Source: an uncultured Alteromonadaceae bacterium (lineage in GTDB: Bacteria; Pseudomonadota; Gammaproteobacteria; Enterobacterales; Alteromonadaceae). Taken from it: DNA of 37,227 bases. This document shows positions 25,020-34,785 of this stretch, one piece after another. A program made the translations under genes and the position numbers. The notes beneath the pieces were generated by a model. It was not told the origin of the DNA and did no database searches. It saw only the letters and a program-made list of their open reading frames with translations. The DNA is taken from contig CALKGI010000245.1 in the NCBI GenBank assembly GCA_938085045.1, positions 1 through 37,227 of the forward strand. Reading direction: 5' to 3'. The number at the start of each line of letters is the position of its first letter. The first letter of the stretch is position 1.

Positions 25020-25580
25020 ATGGACCCTTTATTTCAAAAACTCTATCCGTGTAACCTCAGCGAATCAGTCGCCACCAGTGCCGCCCAAATCAAGCTATTG
25101 ATTTGTGACGTCGACGGGGTATTTTCTGATGGTCGCATATACCTTGGTAATGATGGTGAAGAGTTTAAAGCCTTTAACACACGAGATGGTTATGGTGTTA
25201 AAGCACTGCAAAAAAGCGGTGTTGATGTGGCTATTATCACCGGCAGAAACTCAGCAATGGTTGAGAACCGCATGAAATCGTTGACTGTTAAACACATTTA
25301 CATGGGCAAAGAAAACAAAGTGGCCGCTTATGAAGAATTGCTGCAAAAATTGTCTTTAACACCACAGCAAGTGGCGTTTATCGGCGATGACAGCCCTGAT
25401 TTGAAAGTGATGAGCAAAGTAGGTTTAAGTATCAGCGTGCCCGATGGCCATCCTTTTGTTAAAATGCAAGCAGACCATATCACCACCTTAAATGGTGGAT
25501 TTGGTGCAGTGCGTGAAGTGTGCGACCTATTGTTGATTGCCCAAGGCCATTTTGACGAATTTGATGGTAGTAGTTCATGA
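25020..25580 (+). CDS. kdsC: 3-deoxy-D-manno-octulosonate 8-phosphate phosphatase (KdsC)
   Basis: KdsC removes the phosphate from KDO 8-phosphate. It is a 186-residue HAD phosphatase without a large cap, acting as a tetramer. Motif I is ICDVDGVFSDG with nucleophile Asp30 and Asp32, motif II is IITGR, motif III includes the Lys in GKENK, and motif IV is GDDSPD. The start follows the kdsD stop with no gap; its stop overlaps the lptC ATG (ATGA), giving a fully coupled set. Confidence 0.97.
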   Translation: MDPLFQKLYPCNLSESVATSAAQIKLLICDVDGVFSDGRIYLGNDGEEFKAFNTRDGYGVKALQKSGVDVAIITGRNSAMVENRMKSLTVKHIYMGKENKVAAYEELLQKLSLTPQQVAFIGDDSPDLKVMSKVGLSISVPDGHPFVKMQADHITTLNGGFGAVREVCDLLLIAQGHFDEFDGSSS

Positions 25581-26143
25581 ACCGATTGCGCTTAATGATC
25601 AGTGTCGTCTTTTTTAGCGCAATGGGTATGATGTGGTTTTCGCTTAACGATTCAGCCCCCGTTCAGACTCAAATGAGTAGTGTAAGCGCCAGGCAGCCAG
25701 ATTACGTTGCCATAGACCTTAACCGGGTCGTTTATGATGCTTCGGGTCGTAAAACGCAGAGTTTATCAGCGAAAAAAATGACCTACTTTGATGCACAAGA
25801 TCAAGCTGAGTTTGAATCACCTTTACTTATCCTTGAATCGGCGCAAAATAACGGCAAATGGAGAATATCCGCCACCAGTGGGATGTTGTTTGATAACCAT
25901 CGCCTGTTACTCGAAAAAGACGTCAATGCAATAAACCTCGATGAGGCTGCACACATTGACCGCATTACCGGAGAACATATCCGGGTGAACATCATAAACA
26001 ACGTCATGCTGTCAGACCATGCAGTTAATTTGTATGGCGACGGAATACACATTAGCGGCAGCAGTTTGATTGCCAATTTAGATGACCAAAACATTGAATT
26101 ATTACAACATGCCAAAACTATTTACCAGATCACCAAAAAGTAA
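25577..26143 (+). CDS. lptC: LptC, inner-membrane LPS transport protein
   Basis: LptC receives LPS from LptB2FG and passes it to LptA. The 188-residue protein has one N-terminal helix (about 5-22) and a periplasmic beta-jellyroll: PDYVAIDLNRVVYDASGR, AKKMTYFDAQDQAEFESP and LYGDGIHISGSSL. Length matches the family. Its ATG overlaps the kdsC stop by 4 bases, and its last ~35 bases overlap the chosen lptA start. Confidence 0.94.
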   Translation: MNRLRLMISVVFFSAMGMMWFSLNDSAPVQTQMSSVSARQPDYVAIDLNRVVYDASGRKTQSLSAKKMTYFDAQDQAEFESPLLILESAQNNGKWRISATSGMLFDNHRLLLEKDVNAINLDEAAHIDRITGEHIRVNIINNVMLSDHAVNLYGDGIHISGSSLIANLDDQNIELLQHAKTIYQITKK

Positions 26144-26675
26144 TAACAAACCTTTTACCACCAAAGGTTTTTTATTCGCAGCGGCACTACTAGCCACCGG
26201 GCCCTCACTTGCCACTAAGGCAGATCTTGAAAAACCGATTGAAATTGATTCGGTTAATCAACGCATTGATTTGAAGAACAACATCAGCATTTTTGAAAAA
26301 AAGGTATCGATTATCCAAGGCACCTTGTCTATCAAAGCCGAGTTGCTCAAAGTTCATCGTCGCAATCAACAAGGCAGTGAGTTGTTTATCGCCACAGGCA
26401 ACCCAGCCACTTACAGCCAAACGCTCGATGATGGCAAATTGATTTCAGCTCAGGCCAAAAACATTCGTTATGATGTGAAAACTCGCTCTTTGGTTATCAG
26501 CGGTGATGCCGTGCTCAAACAAAACGACTCGGTCGTTTCGGGCAAAACCATTCGCTATTCGCTCGATAAGCAAGAACTGTTTGCCGAAGGTACCGACGGC
26601 AAACCGACCAGCACCATTCTCTATCCAGATAAAGAATCTAAAGACAAACAAGATCAGGAAACACCAAAGTCATGA
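26109..26675 (+). CDS. lptA: LptA, periplasmic LPS bridge protein
   Basis: LptA polymerises into the periplasmic beta-jellyroll bridge carrying LPS from LptC to LptD. The protein has 188 residues with an OstA-N domain: [36 protein letters not shown] and the [14 protein letters not shown] strand. The signal peptide is long, with a polar n-region of ~20 residues before [15 protein letters not shown]. The start is uncertain: the ATG at 26109 lies inside lptC and another at 26082 would add nine residues. Neither has a clear ribosome binding site, so coupling with lptC is likely. Its stop overlaps the lptB ATG. Confidence 0.93.
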   Translation: MPKLFTRSPKSNNKPFTTKGFLFAAALLATGPSLATKADLEKPIEIDSVNQRIDLKNNISIFEKKVSIIQGTLSIKAELLKVHRRNQQGSELFIATGNPATYSQTLDDGKLISAQAKNIRYDVKTRSLVISGDAVLKQNDSVVSGKTIRYSLDKQELFAEGTDGKPTSTILYPDKESKDKQDQETPKS

Positions 26676-27397
26676 CCCAGTTGGTAGCCAGCCATTTGGC
26701 CAAAAGTTACAAAGGCCGACAAGTTGTCAGAGACGTCAGCCTCAGTGTCGACACAGGTCAAATTGTCGGTCTATTAGGCCCTAACGGTGCAGGTAAAACC
26801 ACCACCTTTTATATGGTGGTCGGTTTAGTACCAAGCGACAAAGGCACGGTGGTATTAAAAGGCGAAGATTTGTCTCACGCCCCAATGCATATTCGCGCAC
26901 GCAAAGGCATAGGCTACTTGCCGCAAGAATCGTCAATCTTCAAAAAACTGACGGTATGTCAAAACATCATGGCCATTTTACAGACCCGCAAAGACTTGGC
27001 TCGTAATCAGCGTGAAGACATTCTTGACGAACTGCTTGAGGAATTTAGCATCGGCCACATCCGCGACAGCCTAGGCATGAGTCTCTCGGGTGGTGAAAGG
27101 CGCCGGGTAGAAATCGCACGAGCGTTAGCCACTAGCCCCCAATTTATCTTGCTCGATGAACCTTTTGCCGGTGTAGACCCAATCTCGGTTATCGACATAA
27201 AAAAAATCATTCAGCAACTAAAAAACAAAGGCATTGGCATATTGATCACCGACCACAACGTGCGCGAAACTTTAGATGTGTGTGAAAAAGCCTATATCGT
27301 CAGCCACGGCGAATTAATTGCCTCTGGCACACCGCAACAGGTGCTTGATAACAAAACCGTTCGTGAGGTTTACCTTGGTGAGCACTTTAAGCTCTAA
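26672..27397 (+). CDS. lptB: LptB, ATPase of the LPS export transporter
   Basis: A 241-residue ABC ATPase powering LPS extraction with LptF/LptG. Walker A is GPNGAGKTT, the Q-loop is [14 protein letters not shown], the signature LSGGERRR, Walker [13 protein letters not shown], and the H-loop TDHNVRETL. The FKKL(T/S) and DPISV segments are characteristic of LptB. The start overlaps the lptA stop (ATGA). The lptF and lptG partners are not in this window. It ends the tightly packed kds-lpt unit. Confidence 0.97.
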   Translation: MTQLVASHLAKSYKGRQVVRDVSLSVDTGQIVGLLGPNGAGKTTTFYMVVGLVPSDKGTVVLKGEDLSHAPMHIRARKGIGYLPQESSIFKKLTVCQNIMAILQTRKDLARNQREDILDELLEEFSIGHIRDSLGMSLSGGERRRVEIARALATSPQFILLDEPFAGVDPISVIDIKKIIQQLKNKGIGILITDHNVRETLDVCEKAYIVSHGELIASGTPQQVLDNKTVREVYLGEHFKL

Positions 27398-27728
27398 TTT
27401 TTGGTGCGTTATGTGCGGAAAATCAGCCAAAAAAAGCCAAGGAATAACCACTCTTACCAGCCATTTTCAAAAGGCCCCGATAAAGGCGCACCCACTCAAA
27501 AAAAACACAAGACTTTTGCGATTTTTTATGCCATTTTAACACTCTGGCAATTCGCATAATTGATTTGTAACGGTATCCGAATCACCGTTTTCAGACTATA
27601 GTTAGGTTTATCGCTAGGTAGTCGTTAGGCCAGTAAAATTCACAACTGATTTTGGCTACACCGATTAAAAAATCCGAAACTAGCGCCACACAACAAAAAA
27701 AGCAAAAGAATGGGAATAAAATAATTAC
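27398..27728. other. 331-base gap between lptB and rpoN
   Basis: No supported gene. An open stretch from an ATG at about 27411 to 27539 lacks a ribosome binding site and is skewed to Lys. AACGGT/ACCGTT (27569-27589) forms a weak hairpin followed by TTTTC and may end the lpt transcript; TATAGT at 27597-27602 could be a -10 for rpoN but has no convincing -35. The remaining sequence is A-rich up to the rpoN start. Confidence 0.4.
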
Positions 27729-29225
27729 ATGAGGCCATCGTTACAACTTCGTTTCAGTCAACAACTGACCATGACGCCCCAATTGCAGCAAGCCATACGC
27801 TTATTGCAGCTGTCGACGTTGGATTTGCAACAAGAAATTCAAGACGCACTTGATGGCAACCCACTACTCGAAGTCGAAGAAGCCATAGCTGAAGTTAAAG
27901 AACAAAGTATCGAAGACAAAATACACAGCGACTCCCCAGAAGAAGCAGCAACAGCCAGCGCCACAGCCGATGAAGGCCAAACCGAAGTCAAAGAAAAAGA
28001 CTCAACCGAAGAACTGCAAAAAGACACAATCAGCGAAGAATTGCCCAACGATACCGAATGGGACGATTACATCAGCGCAGGCCCCAACTCTTCGTCAGGC
28101 GCCGTCCCCGAAGAAAATCAGGTTTACCAAGGTGAAACCACCGAAAATATTCGCGATTACCTGACCTGGCAAATGAATTTAACGCCGTTCAGCGACACTG
28201 ATTTGGCCATTGCTACCGCCATCATCGAAGCCATTGACGACAAAGGTTTTTTAACCGTCGACCCAGAAGAGATTCTGGCCAGTATCGGCAGTGAAGAAGT
28301 TGAACTTGATGAAGTCATCGCCGTGCTTAAAAGAGTTCAGTTTTTTGAACCTGTCGGTGTTGCAGCTCGCGACCTAAAAGAATGCCTGCATATCCAATTA
28401 ACACGTTATGCCGATGATACGCCTTGGCTTGAAGAAGCCAAAACCATTGTTTTCGAACACATTGATTTACTCGGTGCTAGAGATTACCGCACCCTAATGC
28501 GCAAGACTAAGCTCAAAGAAGATCAGCTCAAAGAAGTCATGCGCCTTATTCACACGCTCAACCCAACGCCTTCAAGTTCAGTCATTCAAGAAGAAAACAA
28601 TTATGTTATTCCTGATGTGACTGTAGTCAAGAAAAAAGGCCGCTGGGTGGTTGAGCTTAACGGCGAAACCATGCCCAAGCTTAAGGTCAATCAACAGTAC
28701 GCTGCATTGTCTAAAACCCTCAAGCAAGGTGATGATTCACAGTTTATCAAGTCCCATTTGCAAGAAGCCAAATGGTTTATCAAGTCGCTCGAAAGCCGCA
28801 ATGATACCTTACTCAAAGTATCTAACTGTATAGTGCACCAGCAGCAGGGCTTTTTCGAATATGGCGATGAAGCAATGAAACCCATGGTGCTTAACGATGT
28901 GGCCGAAATAGTCGAAATGCACGAATCGACAATCTCACGAGTAACCACACAAAAGTTCATGCATACCCCAAGGGGCATTTTTGAACTCAAGTATTTCTTT
29001 TCTAGTCATGTCAGTACAGAAAATGGCGGCGAATGCTCTTCAACCGCAATTCGCGCGCTAATTAAAAAACTGGTTAGCGCCGAGAATCAACTCAAACCGC
29101 TTAGTGACAGTAAAATAGCGGATATTCTCGCTGAACAGGGTATTAAGGTAGCAAGACGCACGATAGCTAAATATCGTGAGTCTCTGTCAATCCCACCCTC
29201 TAATCAACGCAAGAGTTTGTTATAA
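27729..29225 (+). CDS. rpoN: RNA polymerase sigma-54 factor (RpoN)
   Basis: A 498-residue sigma-54. The N-terminal Gln/Leu-rich region I ([19 protein letters not shown]...LLQLS) contacts activators. An acidic, low-complexity region II (about 50-125, rich in Glu, Asp, Thr) follows. Then come the core-binding domain and the C-terminal DNA-binding region with an HTH (about 380-410) and the RpoN box [10 protein letters not shown] at 475-484. It transcribes -24/-12 promoters with bacterial enhancer-binding proteins. It heads the conserved rpoN-hpf-ptsN-rapZ-ptsO run. The ATG has only a poor ribosome binding site. Confidence 0.98.
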   Translation: MRPSLQLRFSQQLTMTPQLQQAIRLLQLSTLDLQQEIQDALDGNPLLEVEEAIAEVKEQSIEDKIHSDSPEEAATASATADEGQTEVKEKDSTEELQKDTISEELPNDTEWDDYISAGPNSSSGAVPEENQVYQGETTENIRDYLTWQMNLTPFSDTDLAIATAIIEAIDDKGFLTVDPEEILASIGSEEVELDEVIAVLKRVQFFEPVGVAARDLKECLHIQLTRYADDTPWLEEAKTIVFEHIDLLGARDYRTLMRKTKLKEDQLKEVMRLIHTLNPTPSSSVIQEENNYVIPDVTVVKKKGRWVVELNGETMPKLKVNQQYAALSKTLKQGDDSQFIKSHLQEAKWFIKSLESRNDTLLKVSNCIVHQQQGFFEYGDEAMKPMVLNDVAEIVEMHESTISRVTTQKFMHTPRGIFELKYFFSSHVSTENGGECSSTAIRALIKKLVSAENQLKPLSDSKIADILAEQGIKVARRTIAKYRESLSIPPSNQRKSLL

Positions 29226-29249
29226 ATTCACCAAAAGAAGGAAAAACCT

Positions 29250-29537
29250 ATGCAAATTAACCTTACCGGTCGTCATGTAGAAGTCACCAGCGCCTTAAGA
29301 GATTATGTCACTAACAAGTTTGCGAAACTTGAACGTCATTTTGATCACATCAACAACGTTCATGTTATTCTTGATGTTGAAAAACTGGTGCAAAAAGCCG
29401 AGGCCACTTTACATGTCAACGGCGGAGAAATTTTTGCCACAGCCGATCATGCCGATATGTATGCAGCAATTGATGGGCTAATTGACAAACTGGACCGTCA
29501 AGTAATCAAACACAAAGAAAAGATAAAGAGGCGTTAG
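29250..29537 (+). CDS. hpf: Ribosome hibernation promoting factor, short form (HPF)
   Basis: A 95-residue short HPF/YfiA-type protein: MQINLTGRHVEVTSALRDYV, then the basic helix KLERHFD, VHVILDVEKL and a KIKRR C-terminus. It binds the 30S decoding region and promotes 100S dimers in stationary phase. The short form and its place after rpoN indicate HPF and not RaiA. The ATG has GAAGGA 7 bases upstream, a strong site. Confidence 0.95.
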   Translation: MQINLTGRHVEVTSALRDYVTNKFAKLERHFDHINNVHVILDVEKLVQKAEATLHVNGGEIFATADHADMYAAIDGLIDKLDRQVIKHKEKIKRR

Positions 29538-29590
29538 TCGCTTTCTTTTCGTCCTAACCAAACGCAACAACAACAATGCAGTAACAGGCA

Positions 29591-30043
29591 ATGTATTTAA
29601 AATCAATTTTGAGTTTGGACTGTACAGAGTGTGCAGTCCAACTAACCAGCAAAAAACGCATTTTGCAATATATCAGCGAACTGGCCCACAAGAAATACCC
29701 TCAATTGCCTGCGCAAGATATTGTTGAAAGCCTTCTGGCCAGAGAAAAACTGGGCAGCACCGGCATAGGTCACGGTATCGCCCTGCCCCATGGCCGCCTT
29801 CCGGGGGTGACTAAAAGTGTTGCTGTATTTTTAATCACCGATAATCCCATCAAGTATGACGCGATTGACAACAAGCCAGTTGATATTTTTTGTGCAGTTT
29901 TAATACCTGAACAAAACAGCCAAGACCACTTGTCGACCCTGTCCGAGATAGCCAATTTGTTGAGCAACAAAGCGCTGGTCAAACAGATGCGACACACCAC
30001 GTCTAATGAAGCACTTTTTGAGCTTGTCATGGCCAACGCCTAA
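29591..30043 (+). CDS. ptsN: Nitrogen-PTS enzyme IIA (EIIA-Ntr)
   Basis: A 150-residue PTS EIIA type-2 domain of the nitrogen-related phosphotransferase system, the terminal phosphate acceptor that regulates potassium uptake and envelope stress in known systems. The phosphorylated His67 is in GIALPHGRLPG; the GIGHGIALPHG and AVFLITDNPI segments are typical. It lies between hpf and rapZ with 53- and 24-base gaps. Partner NPr is encoded two genes downstream; PtsP is not in the window. Confidence 0.95.
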   Translation: MYLKSILSLDCTECAVQLTSKKRILQYISELAHKKYPQLPAQDIVESLLAREKLGSTGIGHGIALPHGRLPGVTKSVAVFLITDNPIKYDAIDNKPVDIFCAVLIPEQNSQDHLSTLSEIANLLSNKALVKQMRHTTSNEALFELVMANA

Positions 30044-30067
30044 ACAGCCAATAAACGGAAAACTCCC

Positions 30068-30916
30068 ATGAAAATAATCATTGTTAGTGGACGTTCTGGT
30101 TCAGGCAAAACCATTACCTTGCGGGTGCTTGAAGATCTTGGTTATTACTGCGTTGACAATATGCCCATCAACCTATTACCCAGCCTTGCCCATGTGGTCA
30201 TGAACGAATATGAAAACATCGCGGTGAGTATAGATGTTAGAAATATCCCACTCAGTGCAGCTGAACTTGGTGAAAGCCTCGACTTTTTACCAGCAACGGT
30301 TAATGTCGAAGTTATTTACCTTGATGCTGATGACAGTGCACTCATTCGTCGTTTCAGCGAAACTCGCCGCCTTCATCCTTTATCACAGCGTAACTTCTCG
30401 TTGATGGATGCTATCAAAAACGAAAAAGTGTTGCTCGACCCCATCAGAACCCGAGCCGACTTGTATATCGACACCACCGAACTCAACGTTCATCAGTTGT
30501 CAGAACTCGTGTCTGAGCGAATACTAGGTAAAAAATCAGATCAACTGGTGTTAGTGTTTGAATCATTTGGCTTTAAACGCGGCAATCCCAAAGATGCCGA
30601 TTATGTTTTTGACGTACGCTTTTTACCTAACCCTCATTGGGAACCTGAATTAAAGTCGTTAACTGGCCAAGATCAGGCCGTTAAAGATTACCTCAATTCG
30701 CATCCAATCGTGGCCAAGTTCACCTGGCAGGTCAATAATTTTCTGGCCACTTGGTTACCTCATATTGAACGCAACAATCGCAGCTACCTAACCATTGCCA
30801 TAGGGTGTACAGGCGGTCAGCATCGTTCAGTTTTTGTCGCCGAAGCGTTGGCCGACAGTTACCGAAAGTCTTACCCCAATGTACAAATCAGGCACCGTGA
30901 CATGCCGCAGGATTAA
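30068..30916 (+). CDS. rapZ: RNase adapter RapZ
   Basis: A 282-residue protein with an N-terminal P-loop (SGRSGSGKT, residues 7-15) and C-terminal domain containing GCTGGQHRSVFVAE. In enterobacteria RapZ binds the small RNA GlmZ and presents it to RNase E, tuning glucosamine-6-phosphate synthase; it also binds GlcN6P. The lysine-rich RNA-binding tail of E. coli RapZ is absent here: the protein ends HRDMPQD shortly after the conserved core. Function in small-RNA control is therefore by homology only. Confidence 0.94.
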   Translation: MKIIIVSGRSGSGKTITLRVLEDLGYYCVDNMPINLLPSLAHVVMNEYENIAVSIDVRNIPLSAAELGESLDFLPATVNVEVIYLDADDSALIRRFSETRRLHPLSQRNFSLMDAIKNEKVLLDPIRTRADLYIDTTELNVHQLSELVSERILGKKSDQLVLVFESFGFKRGNPKDADYVFDVRFLPNPHWEPELKSLTGQDQAVKDYLNSHPIVAKFTWQVNNFLATWLPHIERNNRSYLTIAIGCTGGQHRSVFVAEALADSYRKSYPNVQIRHRDMPQD

Positions 30917-30952
30917 CCCCAAAATAACGGATTAATCGTTTAAGGAAAGCGC

Positions 30953-31225
30953 ATGGAAAAGTATTCAAAACAGCTGTTGATCCAAAATAAATTGGGTTTA
31001 CATGCCAGAGCAGCAACCAAGTTGGTGCAACTAGCAAACCAATTTAACGCCAGTATTTTGATACGCCAAGGTGAAAAAGAAGCCTCTGCCGACAGTGTAA
31101 TGGCACTGTTGATGTTAGAGAGTTCAATGGGCAAACACATCACCGTTTTTACCGAAGGTCTTGATGCGAAAATCGCCATGGACGCCATTGAAACCCTGAT
31201 CAACAAAAAGTTCGATGAACCGTAA
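30953..31225 (+). CDS. ptsO: Phosphocarrier protein NPr
   Basis: A 90-residue HPr-like phosphocarrier of the nitrogen PTS. The phosphorylated His17 is in LGLHARAATKLV; DSVMALLMLESSMGK matches the Ser46 region of HPr-family proteins. It takes phosphate from PtsP and gives it to EIIA-Ntr, encoded nearby. The ATG has AAGGA about 7 bases upstream. It ends the rpoN-to-ptsO run; mgtE follows after 114 bases. Confidence 0.94.
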   Translation: MEKYSKQLLIQNKLGLHARAATKLVQLANQFNASILIRQGEKEASADSVMALLMLESSMGKHITVFTEGLDAKIAMDAIETLINKKFDEP

Positions 31226-31339
31226 CCAAGGCGACAGATTTATAAAAAGAATTGCTGCCATCAACCAATTCATCATATAGACTTAAGACATTCCATAAAA
31301 TCAATGCTTTAAACTCATACTTTAACTGATACCGTCACT

Positions 31340-32707
31340 ATGGCCGAAGTACTCGAACAAGACTACACCGAACATCAACTGAATGAAGTCAATGCGGCTT
31401 TAAGCAGCGGTATGTTTGTGCATGTTCGCCGTATGCTCCAACATATGTTGCCTTGTGATGTTGCGCTGTTATTAGAGTCTTCGCCACCCAAAGCCCGAAA
31501 AATTCTGTGGCAGCTGGTTGACGTTGAAATATTCGGCGAAGTCCTTGAAGAACTCAGTGAAGATGTTCGTAATGGACTAATAGCGGGCATGCACCCGCAA
31601 AAGTTGGCCGAAGCGACAGGCTCAATGGATGACGACGATTTAGTCGAAGTTTTACGAGGCCTACCAGATACAGTTTACCAAGAAGTACTGGGCGCCATGG
31701 ACTCACAAGACCGAGCCCGTGCAGAGTTAGCCTTATCTTACGAAGAAGATACCGCCGGTGCCATCATGAGTACCGATACTATCACACTAAGGCCAGATGT
31801 CACCGTTGACGTAGTACTGCGTTATTTACGCCTAAAAGGCGAATTACCCGACACCACCGATACCCTTTACGTCGTCAATAAAAGCGATGTATTGATTGGC
31901 GAAGTCTTGTTATCGACCTTAGTCACCAGTAGCGTGAACTTAGCAATCAAAGACATTCTCGAAGAATATGCCGAGGTCATTCACGCCGACATGAATGAAG
32001 TTGAGGTCGCTAAGCTATTTGAACGTCACGACTGGGTATCTGCCCCAGTGGTAAATGACAAAGGGCAATTGCTGGGCCGTATCACCATCGATGACGTAGT
32101 CGATATTATTCGCGAAGAAGCCGAGCACTCCATGATGAGCATGGCGGGTTTAGATGATGACGAAGATACCTTCGCACCTGCCCTTAAAAGTACGCAGCGC
32201 CGTTCAATTTGGCTCGGTATCAACCTGTTTACCGCGTTGATGGCCGCAATGGTGCTTAATTTGTTTGAAGGCACGATTGATAAGCTCGCCGTGCTTGCCG
32301 TGTTGAGCGCCATTGTTCCCAGTATGGGTGGTGTCGCTGGCAGCCAAACCCTAACGCTGGTGATCAGGGGCATCGCCGTAGGTCATATTAATGATGCTAA
32401 CGCCCGCTGGTTATTAACCAAAGAGTTGGCCGTGGGTATCATGAATGGTTTAATTTGGGCGGTTTTGATTGCGGGTGTCGTGGCGTTTTGGAAAGACAAT
32501 TTAACCTTGGGGCTTATCATTGCCTTTGCCATGATGATGAATATGACGGCTGCTGGATTGTCTGGGGTAATTATTCCGCTGCTGCTTAAGCGGCTTAATA
32601 TCGACCCGGCACTGGCAGGCAGTGTTATTTTAACGACCGTAACCGACATTGTTGGGATCTTCGCCTTCCTTGGCACTGCCACTTACTTTATGGATTCTAT
32701 TCTTTGA
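31340..32707 (+). CDS. mgtE: Magnesium transporter MgtE
   Basis: A 455-residue MgtE: an acidic cytoplasmic N domain (about 20-125) of short helical repeats, a CBS pair (about 135-260) that senses magnesium, a connecting helix, and a C-terminal five-helix channel domain (about 285-450) with the PSMGGVAGSQTLTLVIRGIA signature and the AGLSGVIIPLLL segment. It forms a dimeric Mg2+ channel gated shut by cytoplasmic Mg2+. Commonly found after ptsO in Shewanella and relatives. It converges on pmbA with a 19-base gap. Confidence 0.96.
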   Translation: MAEVLEQDYTEHQLNEVNAALSSGMFVHVRRMLQHMLPCDVALLLESSPPKARKILWQLVDVEIFGEVLEELSEDVRNGLIAGMHPQKLAEATGSMDDDDLVEVLRGLPDTVYQEVLGAMDSQDRARAELALSYEEDTAGAIMSTDTITLRPDVTVDVVLRYLRLKGELPDTTDTLYVVNKSDVLIGEVLLSTLVTSSVNLAIKDILEEYAEVIHADMNEVEVAKLFERHDWVSAPVVNDKGQLLGRITIDDVVDIIREEAEHSMMSMAGLDDDEDTFAPALKSTQRRSIWLGINLFTALMAAMVLNLFEGTIDKLAVLAVLSAIVPSMGGVAGSQTLTLVIRGIAVGHINDANARWLLTKELAVGIMNGLIWAVLIAGVVAFWKDNLTLGLIIAFAMMMNMTAAGLSGVIIPLLLKRLNIDPALAGSVILTTVTDIVGIFAFLGTATYFMDSIL

Positions 32708-32711
32708 TTTA

Positions 32712-32735
32712 GGGAGCTTTGCAGCTCTAACTCCC
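32712..32735. terminator. Possible hairpin between convergent mgtE and pmbA
   Basis: GGGAG (32712-32716) pairs with CTCCC (32731-32735), and an alternative inner stem GAGCT-TTGC-AGCTC lies at 32714-32727. It starts just after the mgtE stop and overlaps the end of pmbA. There is no T-run, so termination is uncertain. Confidence 0.3.
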
Positions 32736-34061
32736 GCCAATCAGCATTTCTTCAATCAATACAGAGCCTGTCTGAACATTACCACGCAAATCAATATCGC
32801 TACCACAGCCAACGATATTCATAAACATGTCAGACAAATTACCCGCGATGGTCACCTCTGATACTGGGTATTGAATTTCGCCATTCTCAACCCAAAACCC
32901 AGCTGCGCCTCTTGAATAATCACCATTAACCACGTTCACACCCTGACCCATCAACTCGGTGACTATCATACCTTTACCCATGGCTTTTGCCATTGAGGCC
33001 AAATCACCCAAAGTCGCCAATACCTGCCAATTGTGAATGCCACCAGCGTGACCGGTTGATTTAAGGTCGAGTTTACGCGCCGCGTAAGATGCCAACAAAT
33101 AAGTGTTTAAAACACCAGAACTCACCACATCCATTTCAAAGGTTTTTGAACCTTCACTGTCAAACGGACTACTGGCCAATCCTCTTAACTGGTGAGGGTC
33201 TTCGTGAATGGTGACATTGCTGGCCATAATTTGAGTGTTGACTTTATCTATCAAAAAACTCGACTTACGATATAAGCTACCGCCACCAATAGCTGACACC
33301 AAATGGCTGAACAAACTACTGGCAACTTCAGCCCTGAAGATAACAGGTGCTTTAACAGTAGTGATTTTTCTGGCGTTGAGTTTGGCTACAGCACGTAAGC
33401 CTGCTTCTTTGCCTACTTCGGATGGGTCACGTAATTTATCGAAACAACGATTGATGGTGTATTGCGAATCTCGCTGCATTTCGTCATCACCTTGAGCAAT
33501 CAGGCCACAGCTCAAGCTGTAACGGCTAGTGGGATAACCAACGATTTGCCCGTAGGTATTACCATAAACTCTAAAACCTTCATAACCACCAAACGATGCC
33601 CCATCAGAATTGGTGATTTTATCACTGGCTGCAAGTCCGGCAGCTTCGGCCGCTTTAGCCAAATTAATGCCCTCCTCAGGCACTAATTCTTTAGGGTAAT
33701 ATAAATCTAAATCCATTGGTGCCAATTCAAGCATACTTTCATCAACCAATCCCGCACAGCGGTCTTGTGAGGTGTATTGAGCAATATCACAGGCCGCTTT
33801 AACCGTGCGATTTAACGCATCTTCGCTTAAATCTGAGGTAGAAGCCGAGCCTTTACGACCATCACGATACACCGAGATCCCCAGCGCACCATCTTGGTTA
33901 AATTCGACATTTTCAACCTCGCCATTACGAGCCGACACCGACAAACCACGTTGGCGAGAGATAGCGATTTCAGCCGAGGAAACACCAAATGACTTGGCCA
34001 AATCTAATGCGTTGCTGATTTTGTCTTTAATCTGCTCGATTTCATGCTGGATGTTTTTCAT
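32727..34061 (-). CDS. pmbA: Metalloprotease partner PmbA/TldE
   Basis: A 444-residue TldD/PmbA family protein. PmbA (TldE) pairs with TldD to form a peptidase that in E. coli matures microcin B17 and degrades CcdA; TldE itself lacks the zinc motif, and none is visible here. Typical segments are AEIAISRQRGLSVSARNGE near the N-terminus, GALGISVYRDGRKGSASTSD, and the C-terminal GVNVVNGDYSRGAAGFWVENG. tldD is not in the window. The ATG start has a weak ribosome binding site. It is divergent from yjgA, a pairing found across gammaproteobacteria. Confidence 0.95.
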   Translation of the reverse strand: MKNIQHEIEQIKDKISNALDLAKSFGVSSAEIAISRQRGLSVSARNGEVENVEFNQDGALGISVYRDGRKGSASTSDLSEDALNRTVKAACDIAQYTSQDRCAGLVDESMLELAPMDLDLYYPKELVPEEGINLAKAAEAAGLAASDKITNSDGASFGGYEGFRVYGNTYGQIVGYPTSRYSLSCGLIAQGDDEMQRDSQYTINRCFDKLRDPSEVGKEAGLRAVAKLNARKITTVKAPVIFRAEVASSLFSHLVSAIGGGSLYRKSSFLIDKVNTQIMASNVTIHEDPHQLRGLASSPFDSEGSKTFEMDVVSSGVLNTYLLASYAARKLDLKSTGHAGGIHNWQVLATLGDLASMAKAMGKGMIVTELMGQGVNVVNGDYSRGAAGFWVENGEIQYPVSEVTIAGNLSDMFMNIVGCGSDIDLRGNVQTGSVLIEEMLIGGS

Positions 34062-34260
34062 ATTTGTTGTTACCGCTGTTTTGAATTGCGTTATATTGCC
34101 CCTAGCCTAACACAGTTTTTTATACGCAACTGCATTAAAAAGCGGGCAGAAACGCCGCACCTACAAAAAACACCCTCCTCGTTATTTATAAAGGTGCGCA
34201 GCAGATTTATTAGTGATAAAATCCCCGCCCAACATTCCAGTTTGAGGTGTAACAACGATC

Positions 34261-34785
34261 ATGGCGAGAAAAATCCGCGAAGAAATTGAACCTGAAGAAA
34301 TTGAATACGTCAGTAAAACTGAGCTCAAACAAGACGCCAAAGATCTCAAAAAGCTCGGTGAATCCATCGTAAAACTCTCGCCAGCCCAAAGAGCTAAGCT
34401 ACCACTCAACGAAGAGATGGAATATGCGTTGGAAGTCGCTGACAAAATTCGCAATACTCGCGAAGGTTTCCGCCGTCAATTGCAGTTTATAGGGCGGTTG
34501 TTGCGTCACTGCGACGTTGATGCCATTAAACTGGCAATGGATGGACTGACCAACACCAACAAACAAGCCGAAAAAGCCTTGCAACACCTTGAAAAAATTC
34601 GCTCAGAACTACTGGAACAAGGCGATAAACGAGTGAACGAATTGGTGGCCGAATATGATGGATTTGAGCGCCAAAAACTGCGTCAGTTGGTCAAAAAAAC
34701 CCTCAAACAACAGCAACTGCACCCAGAACAAGCCAGTCCGTCATTTAAGGAATTGTTTCAATATATCAAGGATGTGATCAAGTGA
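34261..34785 (+). CDS. darP: Ribosome biogenesis protein YjgA/DarP
   Basis: A 174-residue DUF615 (YjgA/DarP) protein, an all-helical factor that associates with 50S precursors. The sequence has the family pattern: an acidic N-terminus EEIEPEEIEYVSKTELKQDAK shortened here to its core EIEPEEIEYVSKTELK, then LSPAQRAKLPL, RQLQFIGRLLR and a basic helical C-terminus. It is divergent from pmbA as expected. Its stop codon overlaps the GTG start of the repeat lipoprotein (GTGA), which is unusual for this gene. Confidence 0.94.
   Translation: MARKIREEIEPEEIEYVSKTELKQDAKDLKKLGESIVKLSPAQRAKLPLNEEMEYALEVADKIRNTREGFRRQLQFIGRLLRHCDVDAIKLAMDGLTNTNKQAEKALQHLEKIRSELLEQGDKRVNELVAEYDGFERQKLRQLVKKTLKQQQLHPEQASPSFKELFQYIKDVIK

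Noticed and set aside
27411..27539. Lys-rich 42-residue frame after lptB
   Set aside because: No Shine-Dalgarno, skewed composition, and in frame with a shadow of lptB.
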